NCBI RefSeq assembly: GCF_000006565.2
Contig: NC_031469.1
Coordinates: 1,067,245-1,131,244, forward strand
Source of the DNA: Toxoplasma gondii ME49
Taxonomy: Eukaryota > Apicomplexa > Conoidasida > Eucoccidiorida > Sarcocystidae
Length of the DNA stretch: 64,000 bases
Direction of reading: 5' to 3'
A program made the position numbers and the translations under genes. The notes below the pieces were generated by a model. It saw nothing but the letters and a program-made list of their open reading frames with translations. It searched no databases and had not been told where the DNA came from. Below, in pieces: positions 12,019-23,500 of the stretch (position 1 is its first letter; each line of letters begins with the position of its first letter).

Positions 12019-14583
12019 ATGCAAAGAATTTTTTTCATCGCAGCCACCGTCGCCGCTGTCGCTCTGGCTGTCTCGCCAGCGGCGGCAGAACGGGACGCGA
12101 CGATCGATGCGGTCGTGTTTGAGTGCGAGGAAGGTCTCTCTTCCATCACGGTTGCTCTGGACTCAGAGACTCCCGCGGGTCTGTTTGCATGCGCCGCAGG
12201 CGCAACACTGTGGCCTCAGGGCGACGTCGCGCTGGACGGGTCCTGCACAGAAACCGTCGTTCTTGACGACTACTTCAAAGGCGCCAAGCTGGAACGGGTA
12301 GTGCTCAAAGTGGAAGACTCGTCGAGCACCAGGACCGCGTCTGAGGACCCGCGTGGAGAGATTGTGGCAGTCCAGCCGTGCGAGCTGAACGGCAACAACG
12401 GGCCGTGCGATGCATCCTTTTTTGGTGACCCCCCGTCAGAGGAGAACTCCAGCGAACCTTCCGGTCTGAACTTTCTGGAGGAAGGTGTGAGTCCTTCCTG
12501 GGACGAAGATACAGAGGTCAGCCTCTCGCTCGAGGAGCCAGTCGACTCGGAGAACTCAGAGCACTTGTGGGTTGCGCTGGAGAAAGCGGGAGGCGAAGAG
12601 GTCGCACTCCAAAGTCGGCAAGAGCAATGGGTCGCGTACCGGCTGAGTGTTCCGGAAAAATCGCTGGCGAACAAAAGTCTGTGCTACAAGTGTCTCTCGT
12701 ACGAAACAGACACCCCGAGCGTCTGCAACGTCCGCATCGACGTCCGCGTGGACGCTGGAGGAAAATCTCCGCCTTCTGAACAGTCTGGCGCCGAGTTGCC
12801 TGAAGAACTCCCTTCTGCGGACGTTGCTGAAACCGGCGAAGCTGCGGAGCTGCCCCGCGCACTCAGAGCCGGAGTTTCCCCGCGAGCGCTGGCGGACTTG
12901 AGACCAAATGCTCGGGGTGCAGAAAAGAAAGATGCTGCGCCGAAGAAACAGCTGACAGAGGAGGAGCCCCCACAGGCTTCGGGGAAAGCAGCCGGTGCAA
13001 GTGGAGCAAATGGAGCGCCAAGAGAAAACGCAACCGAAAAGGAACGAAAACTGCCGGAGAAACCCGCCGCGGCAGTGGCACGTGGTGAAGACTCGTCACT
13101 GGAGGGAAAAGCGCCGGAGGAGGCTGGTGCGCTAGAAAAAGGAGATGAGGCCATTGAAGGCAAAAAGCGTCCAGATGTGGCAGCGCTGTCAGAGAGAGCA
13201 GAAAGAAAAAGTGAACCGATTCGGACACCTGGGCGAGCCTCGCCTCCCGCGTCGAGTCCAGCACTTAGGACATCGGCACCCTCAGACACAGCGCTAGCAA
13301 GCTCAGGTCCTCCTGAGGCTTTACCTCTGGAGAAAGAAGAGATCGATGCCCCGAGATCAGAGGGGAAAGAGGGACTCAAGACCGAACTCGCGACACCCGC
13401 CGGACAAGTGAAACCTACGGGCGGACCCTCACAGCCTGAGAAACCACTGGAAACTGCGACCGTAGCCCCACCGGCGAAGACACAACCGGAAACTACGACC
13501 GTAGCCCCACCGGCGAAGACACAACCGGAAACTACGACCGTAGCCCCACCGGCGAAGACACAACCGGAAACTACGACCGTAGCCCCACCGGCGAAGACAC
13601 AACCGGAAACTACGACCGTAGCCCCACCGGCGAAGACACAACCGGAAACTGCGACCGTACCCCCACCGGCGAAGACACAACCGGAAACTACGACCGCACC
13701 CCCACCGGCGAAGACACAACCGGAAACTACGACCGTAGCCCCACCGGCGAAGACACAACCGGAAACTACGACCGTAGCCCCACCGGCGAAGACACAACCG
13801 GAAACTACGACCGTAGCCCCACCGGCGAAGACACAACCGGAAACTGCGACCGTAGCCCCACCGGCGAAGACACAACCGGGAACTACGACCGCACCCCCAC
13901 ATACAGAGAAACAAGTGGAACCTACGGCTGCTGGAGGTCCGACTGGAGAACGAGGGTCAGAGCCGGGCGAGAGTGAAGGGCAAGGCAGTTCCCATGGGAG
14001 CGAGAAAGACGGTTCAAGCTCGTCTCCGTCCACACGCGCCTCTGGCGCAGAACAGAGCCCACAGAACAGCTCTGGTGGAGAGGGAGGGTCTCAGTCCACT
14101 TCACCAGGCGAGACGGGACAGAGCGGAAAGGTGGTTTGCAGCACCGGACAAGTACAGCACGTGACGACTGAAGCATTCAAAACAGTAATGTTCCAGTGCG
14201 GCGCTGGGTTGATTTTGGATCCGCCTTTCTCAGCCACAACGCCCCTTGTCTTTGACTATGTGTACCACACCTGCACGCAACATGTCGCCCTCACCAGCAT
14301 TCTGCCTGGAGCTCGTTTTCTTGCGGACGAAGCTAAAGGAGACGACTCGTCAACGACTTACAGACTCACACTGGACGCCGGCCCCCCGCAAGCCACGACG
14401 CTATGCTACAAATGTGTTCCCCCGAAAAGACGTCCGGATCAATCAGTGTTCACACCAGGTTGTGCTTTGATTGTCACTGTAGCGGCTGACCCGAACGCAA
14501 GTGCAGCCAGTGCTCGCGCAACTTGGACCGCGCTGACACTCTTTTCAGCGTTTGTTGTCGCATTCCGTTTCGCTGTGAACTAA
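12019..14583 (+). CDS. SRS (SAG1-related) GPI-anchored surface antigen with mucin-like repeats (SRS13-like)
   Basis: Single exon, 854 residues. SRS proteins coat coccidian zoites and cyst stages and mediate host attachment and immune interaction. Residues 1 to about 24 form a signal peptide (MQRIFFIAATVAAVALAVSP). SRS domain 1 spans about 27-240 with several Cys and LCYKC at 221-225. Residues 245-480 are Ala/Glu/Pro/Ser/Lys-rich. Residues 482-624 are eleven 13-residue repeats (VAPPAKTQPETTT type). A Ser/Gly-rich stretch follows to about 700. SRS domain 2 spans 705-825 with LCYKC at 795-799. A hydrophobic tail from 826 with no basic end residues fits a GPI signal. The Thr/Pro repeats should carry dense O-glycosylation. 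From memory, the architecture (two SRS domains plus mucin spacer) fits Toxoplasma SRS13 best; CST1/SRS44 also has a Thr-rich mucin but many more SRS domains. The start was chosen for the signal peptide; the frame stays open upstream without a better ATG. Confidence 0.95.
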   Translation: MQRIFFIAATVAAVALAVSPAAAERDATIDAVVFECEEGLSSITVALDSETPAGLFACAAGATLWPQGDVALDGSCTETVVLDDYFKGAKLERVVLKVEDSSSTRTASEDPRGEIVAVQPCELNGNNGPCDASFFGDPPSEENSSEPSGLNFLEEGVSPSWDEDTEVSLSLEEPVDSENSEHLWVALEKAGGEEVALQSRQEQWVAYRLSVPEKSLANKSLCYKCLSYETDTPSVCNVRIDVRVDAGGKSPPSEQSGAELPEELPSADVAETGEAAELPRALRAGVSPRALADLRPNARGAEKKDAAPKKQLTEEEPPQASGKAAGASGANGAPRENATEKERKLPEKPAAAVARGEDSSLEGKAPEEAGALEKGDEAIEGKKRPDVAALSERAERKSEPIRTPGRASPPASSPALRTSAPSDTALASSGPPEALPLEKEEIDAPRSEGKEGLKTELATPAGQVKPTGGPSQPEKPLETATVAPPAKTQPETTTVAPPAKTQPETTTVAPPAKTQPETTTVAPPAKTQPETTTVAPPAKTQPETATVPPPAKTQPETTTAPPPAKTQPETTTVAPPAKTQPETTTVAPPAKTQPETTTVAPPAKTQPETATVAPPAKTQPGTTTAPPHTEKQVEPTAAGGPTGERGSEPGESEGQGSSHGSEKDGSSSSPSTRASGAEQSPQNSSGGEGGSQSTSPGETGQSGKVVCSTGQVQHVTTEAFKTVMFQCGAGLILDPPFSATTPLVFDYVYHTCTQHVALTSILPGARFLADEAKGDDSSTTYRLTLDAGPPQATTLCYKCVPPKRRPDQSVFTPGCALIVTVAADPNASAASARATWTALTLFSAFVVAFRFAVN
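13462..13890 (+). repeat. Eleven tandem 39-bp repeats within the SRS coding sequence
   Basis: Unit boundaries fall every 39 bases from 13462. Units differ by only one or a few substitutions (GTA/GCA, ACT/GCG, Glu to Gly in the last), so the array is young or homogenised. 39 is divisible by 3, so copy-number change keeps frame. The core is Pro-Pro-Ala-Lys-Thr-Gln-Pro-Glu-Thr-Thr-Thr. Confidence 0.97.
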
Positions 14584-17400
14584 TAATATGGAACGGGCTT
14601 CCCTTTAATTCGCCTGAGAGCTCCAGGAGTTGGGCCGCTTCCGTAGGTCTGTGAGGCTCGCTCGCGTCGCCGCAGGTCGTTCGAGACACACGCGTTGTTC
14701 TGTGATCATGTGGTTGTCATGAGGGATTGATGGAGGCAGAACAAGTGCTGCACCCGGACTTTCAGGATGCGTGAGGGGGTGTAGAACGACTTGTGACAAG
14801 TGTGGTTGCAGTCTTCTGCTTCCTGCCAACTCTTTCGTGACTTTTTTTCGCAAGGAGCAGAAAATCGCATGTGTGGTGCAATTTACATTCAGGGACAGAG
14901 ACGTCTCGGTATGCATCCCTGATTTCGATGCAGTCTACCACTAGAAACGGAAAATGCCACTGCATCGATCCCTGTGTTTTTTGCCGGATACGTCTCCAGG
15001 GTTAGGCTGGAACCTTTTTTGAGTCGCGACCCCGCGTCTGTGGAGCCATGTGAATTAAAGTTCACAGCATTGTGCAGGCTCGTTCGTCATGCTGAATGCG
15101 ACCACTCAGTGTGGGTGGCACTTCCCTTGTCGGAGGCGCAACTCAGGTTCGACGGCATGTGTGTGCTCGAAACATTCTGGATATGACGGGGGATCAACCT
15201 GCGTAGACAGTGTACCCGTGATCTCGTTGCGACAGCTCTATAATTGAAATATGCGGCGGTATGCGACGGAGCAGGTGCTACGGGAAACGGTCTACTCGGC
15301 ACCTTATCTTGTGTTGAGGGCTGTTGTATATAGTTGAAAACTGCAGTGAAATGCAAAGGTGAATCTGGCAGCGTAAATGTTTACGTAACCTTTCTTGTCG
15401 GAAGCGCGCTTGGATACCCAAGTCACCGGTGTAACCGACGGGGAAACTATCAATGGAGACAGCTTCCTTCGCACTTGCATTTGTGTGGGGGTTGCCTGTA
15501 TTATTGAAACGTGAAGTGGAATCTGACAAAACTCGCATATGTTTTCCTTCTTGCACTATGTGCCGGTCCTCATCTCTCCGGCAGAAACAAAACACTGCCT
15601 GAACACAGCTGGGATGAACCAGTAACGATCTTCCGGGCGTCTTCCGTTGACTGAAACAGCCTCAAGCGACTCACGGTCGCTGCAGAGGTTCTAGTTTTTT
15701 GACTCTCGCCCGGAATTCCGCCGGGCGTTGCTGACAAGACTTTGCTGTTGTTTTGTGGCTCTCTGGCGGTTTGAAGCGGAGAATGTCTCGGCGGAACTTT
15801 CGGTGTCCGATTACACATGCGAATGACGATGGTTCGCGGGGAACCAACGAAACAGCCAAAAGTGCTGCTCGTTGAGGCACTTCAGTCGTTCGAACAAAGA
15901 AACATGCATACAGTCCGCGGCTGTGAAGTGCTGTGCCTCGCGTGAATGGTGACCTCGAGTGACAACACCAGCAGCGGCTGACCGATGAGGAGTAAATAAA
16001 GCACGTTACCATATTGAAATGTAACACCATCGATTGTCTCAGATGTGAACTTGCACAACTATCGCCTTACGAAACAAGGTGGCGGACAGATCTAAACGAC
16101 CATGTGTTGCTTTCGGAGAGGAGGCGCGCTATCAGGGCAGGGAGCAAAGGAACGCTAGCAGCACTCTTGAAAAACACCAGGCCGAGCAGGAATGGATTTT
16201 TTAAAAAGAAGCTGAGGCTTATGTATAGGAAGGAGTCCGCACTTCAAAGGCGTCTATTTCGGGGCAGTGAGACACTCGCAGCGAGCGCAGTGTAACTGAC
16301 GGTCAAGGAAGAAACGTCCGTGAACGAGCAGATTTCCATAGTACAGATAGGTTCGGAGGTAGTCGGAGTCTAGTCGATGTCAATACAGGCTCTTCAACTT
16401 ATTCATGTAATCGGTTTGTTTGTATTCGGTTATATCAGAGAGCCTTTGCATCTGTTAATTCCTACACAGGATTGCATCTTCCTTGAGCGGCGCTGCAGGT
16501 ACTATAGATAGTGTGAACGCTCTCTTGGCTTCTATGAATGGAGTTAAATTTTAGATTATCTTCGGCCCCCTTGTGTGTAAAAAGGTGGTGTGACAACGTA
16601 TCAACTGCCGGAAAAGCTTTCTTGGCATAACATTGTGTAGTTCAACCGTCCTGTATCTGGTTTCCTCAAAAAAGTGCAGAGAGCGTCGTTTGCAAACGTT
16701 TCCCTTTCTATAGCTCCCACAACAGCGAACGCAAAGCCTCCTTGTTGCAACGCTCCCTCCTTGGTGAAAACGTTTGTTGGACTGTCAATCTCTAGCTCAG
16801 GTGTACAAGAGAACAAGAGAGTCTGAACCGAAAGTACATAAAACAGAACGGTTCTCTATGTGACTCGAAGGCATCCGACCATTTGTTCTGCGCCATGGCT
16901 CCCTACACATCCCACGTACCGTACAGCGTCTCTTTGCTTTTATACCACCGTCAACACTCCGAGTAATCGAATATATCGGGTTTCTACGAAAGGTAACGGT
17001 ACCAGCTGTAAACAAAAGATTCTTCGCTTAACCTGATGAGTAAAGAATCTGCCAATATACACATCCGAGACCTGACACGTCTGTTCGATTGATAAGCCGC
17101 ACACAATGTAGCAAGCGTTGGATATCAGCGGTACCCGCTGTTGACCAATGGGAATGCCCGTTTCCGCGCTCAACATCGAACTAGGTCATTCACACTAAAC
17201 TTGGGGACGACACAGCGTGCCTCTGATCTTTGTATCTGCTGTTGTTCGTCTCTGACAATCCTACACACCCCAGTATTCTCCACTGCACGGGGTAGACCGG
17301 GATCTCTTGTTACACCCTTCTCAGTAGAGCACAGAAGCACCCCCAACTCGGGAACTTTGAGCTGTCGCCAATGGGCACATCATTGCAGCGAGCATTTGCC
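14584..17400. other. Spacer downstream of the SRS gene
   Basis: About 2.8 kb. I see no conserved protein signal, no tRNA-like fold and no tandem repeat. Short frames on both strands lack consistent splice sites. The first few hundred bases are likely SRS 3' UTR. Confidence 0.55.
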
Positions 17401-20400
17401 GTCAACGGAGTGTTTTGACTGCTGAACAGAACAGCGATATTTGATGAGAAGCCACAAATAGCGACGTGGACATTCCAGATGGCAGCCTGGCACTATTGGC
17501 AAGAGTTGCCAGGGCGCTTTTGCTCCTGTGCAAGTTGTTCCAGTTTCCGCAGTGTTGTAGCGTTTCTCCCCGCGAGTGACCATCTGTGAATTGGTCGTTT
17601 CTTGAGCGAGATTGGCGTCGTCTGGTCGGCATTTTCGGCTGTTCAGTCTGTCCTGCGTTCCCGCGCTTCGCTCCGTTGGTCTCAGTTCTGTTTCCTTGCC
17701 TCGTTTGCCGTCGCAGAAGCTCCGAACCGGAAACTCCTCCTTCCAGATGCCTCGTTTTTTCCAGGAAGGCGTCGCGGTGCGAATGGGTGTGTCTGGAAAG
17801 CGCCGCGCCGACTGGCTGCCCGAGGTGTCGATACACCGCAGGTTCGAGAATCTGGCCACACAGCGAACTGGCATTCAAGACAGCGTAAACGCTTGGTCAC
17901 TTCTTTTCTTGCGGCACTCGAGACAGGAGAGGAGGGGCAGCTGCCAGGGGTGGGTTAACACTCGAGATCGTCGCAGCGCCAAGCGAGGGTGCAGTGCGTG
18001 TGTGTGTCGTGCGCAAAAGGATCGCGAGAGCTGCCGTGCTCGGACGATTTCTTCGAGGAAAAGGAACTCCAGCTGGTTCGCCTTCGGCTTCTCTCCGTGG
18101 AACGAGCGCTCAGTGCGCATCTTCTTGGCTTCCTGCGAAAGTTTCCCCTCGCTCCGCCCGCGGTACGTTTCTGTCTTTTGCCGTTTTCCCTCGAGAAAGC
18201 CGGATGTCCACAGGCTCGCGCTGCGCATTCTGCGGCCCGGCTGCCTGGACGTCGCCGCCTCTCCCTCCCCCTTCCCTCTCCTGAAAACTTTCTGTCCCCG
18301 TCCATAATAGCCGTTTCCTCTCTTCAGCTCCGACGAAAGCGGCGAACGCGAGAGGGAGAGAGTTTTCTGCGGGACCGTTCGACGCGTGCACTTTCCTCGG
18401 CCTCTCATTCGCGCACTCGCCCCCGTTTCTTCAGACCCCTCTTCCTTGTCTCTCTCCTTTTCTTTCTTCTTGCCTTCCAGACTCTCTCAAGACTCCTCGT
18501 CTCCTCTGCACTTTCTCCGCTCGTCACTCGACTCGTTGACTCCTGCTGTGGCGGGCGTTTTGCTTCTGCCGCCCCGCTGTGCGCTTTTTACGGCCCATGA
18601 GGGCCTCAGGAAGACCAAGACGCATGCTTCGTGTTGCGCGGTCGCGCCCTCTGATGTAAACGGACAGAAAAACTCTCGAGAAGTCTCGCGCTCAACTGTC
18701 TCGGCACCAGGCACGGCCAGCCTGCATCCAAGCTCCTCCTCGATGCAACGTCTGGACCTCCTCGAGACACATCTTCGTTTCCGACGCGCTGCAGCTTCCG
18801 CCCCCATGCGCATGCAAATTCGTATAAATTCTTCTGCGTTCGAATCTGTGGACTCCTTCGCATACAAAGACTCTGCTTCGCAGAACACTCGCAACCTCTG
18901 CAGGAAGCCCCGCTGCACCGCCTCCCCCTTGTATAGATACGCGCTCAAGGAACAGAAGCTGTTCTTCACTCGGTCTGCTTCTGAATCCTGCGCGCAACTC
19001 TCGGGAGCATAGCCATCCGCGTCTACGCGTGCGCATTCGTCTCGCGCATCCCGGGAGGCGCGGAGGATTCGGACTCGCAACGCCTCTGTTTCTCGTCAGA
19101 AGCGAAAACTAAGTCGGCGCATACGCCTTGTTCGGCCTTCCTCTTTCAAGCCTTCTTGTTCCCTCTGTGTCACCACGTCTCGCAATTCTCTGGGGAATTC
19201 CAGCCCCGGGCGTCCCTGCTGACTTTCTTTTTTTTCCGTCTGGTGTCTCGCGAGAACAAGTCCCTGCTGCGACGGCTTCACGTTCTGCGCGGATCTCTCC
19301 GCTCCCGTCTGCCCCCGTTTTCCGCTTCCGAGCAGCCACTGCCTTCTTCGAGTCTCTCCCTCATCAACCTAAAGCGCCTCCATGCAACATAAATCCGAAA
19401 CTCGAAAACCGCTTCAACTTCATCGACGCACATACTCATCTGCATCTCCACTCGCGTCTATCTCTTTGTACGTTTATCTAGGGCAGTCTGTGCTGTTGGC
19501 TGTGCGAGCGCATGCATGCACATGTCTTTGTGCCTCTGAGCACGAGACTCTTTGATTTTCTGGACACAAGTTTCTGATGTCGAGCGATGCAGTGATAGAC
19601 AGGGAGCAGAGAATCTCCATTCGTCCGCAGCAGCTTCTGTCTCCGATTCCCTCGCGTCGCAAAACGTAGCGTCTTGGCCAGTCCTTGGTTCTGTTTAGAC
19701 TCTCTGTTGGCTGCCGTAGGTCTCCCGCGTCGTCCCCAGCTGTCTAAACACCCCAGACGTCTCTCGCCTTCGCTGTCGCCGTTCCGCGCTTCGTGGGCAT
19801 CTTTCCGCTGCGGGCCGTCGCGTCTTTGTTTTCCAGAGGGCCTTGCGCGCCGCTTTTTTGTTGCCTCGCTGTTTCTGGGAGTGGGCTGCTGTGCTGCGGT
19901 CGATGCGCTTTCTCGGGAGGCAGTTCGGCGTGTCTCCGAAAACTTCTTTCTGTGTCATCAACACTGACGGAACTGCGGATCCACTTGTGCCATTCGTGGA
20001 TTCTCAGCCACCTTCTGTTTCTCGCAGCCCAAGAGCAGACGCGAGACCAGCGCTGGTTCTGTCTCTGCGATCTCTGCAGACTCGCGGTGTTTAAGCTCAG
20101 GAGTTGTGGGGGGAAAAGAGTGAAGTGAACAAGACAATGAAGGCCAGTTTGCGAGGCAGAGTCGACTTTTCGTCGAACTGACACACTGTTTTTTTTCGCG
20201 CCTCGTCCCGAAATCCTTCTCCGTACAAGCCCGGCTTTCGTTTCGACTCTCCCCTTCTTTGACTTCTTGACTTTCTCTGCGAACTTCCCTCCTGACTCGC
20301 CCAATCCGCTTTTTCCCTCTCTTCCCCAAGCTGTTCTTTCTCCCTTGTTCTCGCTCTTGTTCTCTTCGTCGGCCGTTGGACCTTCGTTCTGCGTGACTTG

Positions 20401-20515
20401 CCTGGGGTCTCTGCCGGGTGTTTGCTCTCGTCCGGCGACTGTTCTCTCTTCGTCGTTCTGTTCCCTCGCCTTTCTCCCTCCCGTCGCTGCGCGTGTACGT
20501 TTCTCTTCTCGCGCA
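17401..20515. other. G+C-rich block upstream of exportin-7; no confident gene
   Basis: Several frames on both strands are open here, helped by base composition. One stretch near 18019-18162 (+) reads like a real exon: LRLLSVERALSAHLLGFL, followed by a good donor (gcg|gtacgt). The antisense reading is also open and I cannot phase it with neighbours. The right end, from about 20200, is CT-rich and is probably exportin-7 leader. Confidence 0.45.
17824..17837. repeat. Palindromic motif GGTGT-N4-ACACC
   Basis: GGTGTCGATACACC, exact arms of the dispersed palindrome family, in the G+C-rich block upstream of exportin-7. Confidence 0.85.
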
Positions 20516-23500
20516 ATGATGGACGATGCGGCGCAAGTCCAGCAGCTGGAGCTGCTGTGTCAGGCGTTCTACGGCGGAGGTAGCAAGTCGGAGCAGAACG
20601 AGGCACACCAGGTGCTTCTGCCGCTCGCGAGCAATCCAGCGAACGTTCCGCGTCTGCAGATCATTTTAGCGAAGTCGAACAATCTCCAGGCGTTGCTCTT
20701 TGCCACGGCAGGCCTGACGAACCTGTTCACGAAGCACTGGTCGCAGATTCCGGATCCCCTCAAGCAAGACACGCGTCACTTCGTCCTCAACTACCTCTAC
20801 CAGAGAGGCGCCGACCTTCTCCACAATGCGCCGGAAATCCTGGGACATTTCGTTCGCCTCCTCTGCAGAGTCGTCAAACTTTCTTGGCTGGAGAGCGTCA
20901 GCAACCAGGTGAGGCGCGGGAAGACCATCGAGGCGAGTCAACACTGTCAGGTGATTCTGGGGAAGTCGTTTTTCCAGCAAGAGGGATCGAGACACGCCTC
21001 GAACATCGATCAAGGAGGATCCCTGCAATTTCAAGAAAATCAACTCTAGACACCTTTCTGCGTGAAACCGAGCTCGCTTCGGCGAATGGAACTGCCACGA
21101 GAAAGCAAAGAAAGCGGAGGCGCTGATCGAAAAATGAAGATGCAGACGCAGCGCTGGAGATTCACACAGCGAAAGCAGGTGGAACAAGGACGTAGCGGCA
21201 AGCGAGGAACCGCAAGGGCGTGGACCTCGCGGTTCTTCCCGTCTATTCTTAGTGGCTCCAACGCGTTTTCCATGGATCTCATCATTTGACTCCGGTGACT
21301 CCACGATCTTGTCTCGTCCTGCTCAACAAATATCCTGGCCGTTTTCCGGTCCACCGAGTTACTTGTCTCTCTCGCGTTCTCTCATGTCTTCTTTTTCTCG
21401 TCCTTGTTCTGTCTCTCCTTCTCTCTCCAGTTACCTTTGGCTCGCGTGTTGTCTGTCTCGTTCTCGTTGAGTCCTTTTCTGTTCAGTTCTTTCTCCCTCT
21501 TTTTCTGTCTCGTTCTCTTCTCTCTTTCGTTCTCCGCCTTGTTCTTCTATGACGTCCTCTCCCTGTTTCACTCTCTCTCGTTTCACTCTCTTTTTCCTGT
21601 TTTCCCCGCTCTGGGTTGCGCCTGTGACTTTCGTTCCGTTGTCGTTTGCCTCGTTGCGCTTTCAGAAGATCGTGGAGCAAGTGAACCAGTTTTTGACGGC
21701 TTCGACTGCGCACTGGGTGGTGGGGTTGTCGATTTACACCGAGTTGACGCAGGAGATGCAGCCGCAGATGGGCCGTCAGATGGCGCGACTGCGTCGGACG
21801 GCGTTCTCCTTTCGAGACACTGCGCTTCTGGACATTTTCAAGGTGGCTGTCCAGACACTGCAGCAGTTTCACTCGGGGGCGATTCGCGTCCCGAACCAGC
21901 AAGAGGAGGCGCAGCTGTTGAAGCAGGTGCTCCAGCTGACACACAACTGTCTCTCCTTCGACTTCCTCGGCACAGTCCCCGACGACGCGACCGACGAGCA
22001 AACGACTGTGATGCTTCCCCAGAGCTGGACCATGCTCAAGGACGAGAGCTTCCCGAAGACGCTCTTCGAGCTCTACGAGCTGTGCTGGACGAGTCGGGAA
22101 GGCCTCCTCGCGACCACGGCGTCGGCGAGTCTCGGCGCCGCCGAGGAGAACGCCGGGGGCGGTAACGGAGGCGCAGAGATGGCGGGAGAAGCTGGAGCTC
22201 CATCTGGAGCGTTTCCGGTGCACACACCCCCTCAGCTGCGCGTCGACTGCGCGCAGCTCTGTCTCGCGAGCTTGGTGCTTGTGGCCGCGCTTCGTCGGTC
22301 GTTCTTCTCGCGCGACCAGGAGCGCGCCGATTGCCTCAGCCAGCTGATTCTCGGGACGTCGCGGATCATCGACAAGAACCTCGGCCTCCACAACGACATG
22401 TGCTACCACGAGTTCTGTCGCCTCTTGGGGAAGATCAACGCGGCGAACCAGCTGAGTGAACTGTGCACCTCCAAAGCTTTTGCAGACTGGACTGCGAAAC
22501 TCTTCCACTTCACCATGGCCTCCCTCGAAGACTGGGCCAGACTCCCGAACAGCAAGCATTACCTCCTCGGGGTCTGGGCGCACATGGTCTCGCCGCTACT
22601 CTTCTTCAGAAACACCGTCCCGCGGCAACTCGACGTGTACATCCAGCGCATCACCACCGCGTTCATCGTCAGTCGCATGCAACTCGCCGAAGCGGTGGCC
22701 TCGCAACCAGGTAGCAACTGCAAGGAGAAAAGAATCCAGAAGAGTCCGACAACGAGGACCAAGCAGTGGGCGGGAGGCGGAGACCGGGAAACCGAGAGAA
22801 CCGCAGGAGAGGTCGAGACAATCGACGAGGCCCTCTGAAACATATACACAGATACAAGTCGAAATCGGAGACAGTGCAAACGCGCGTACACAACGCGTTT
22901 CGAAACACATGGGGTAGTCAACAAACAGCGTAGACGTGAACGAAAGGACGCGTATGCTTGTCGAGATTTACCTGTAGTTCCTCACCCACACAAACTTCTG
23001 CATATATTTCATGCATGTCGTTCTTGAAGAAAGCGCGCGAGTCTCCTTTCCTCGTACGGGAGTGCAGCGACGGGGTTGCATTCAACTCCTTACTCGAACG
23101 CGTCGAACGTACTCGACAAGAGGACGTTCACAAAAAGGAACCAGTCTCAGCGGTGGCCTTCCCCAGACGACCGGAGCGCCTTATCCCACCACTTTGAATC
23201 GAATGTCGCTGTGTGTCTGTATGTAGACGATCTCGATTTAGAGAATCCTCTCCACAACGAAGTTCTGCGGGCAGAGCAGCTGGACGTTCTGACGCAGCTG
23301 GGCCGGTGTCGCTACGGCGAAACAGCGACGAAGGTCTTGGAGCTTTTTCACGAGACGCGAGCGGCTGCCGAGCAGAAGGCGATTTCTCGGGAGGTCTTCC
23401 AGCAAAAGATCACTTGGCTTGTCTATATCGTCGGGGCTCTCATCGGAGGCCACTGGACTGGACGCGTCCCCATGGCTTCCGCCGACGGTAAGCCACGGTG

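Noticed and set aside
12684..14033. 449-codon minus-strand frame across the SRS gene, and a 161-codon repeat-rich frame at 13429-13914
   Set aside because: Shadow of the coding strand: a 39-bp repeat keeps any stop-free frame open, and the plus frame has signal peptide, Cys pattern and GPI tail.
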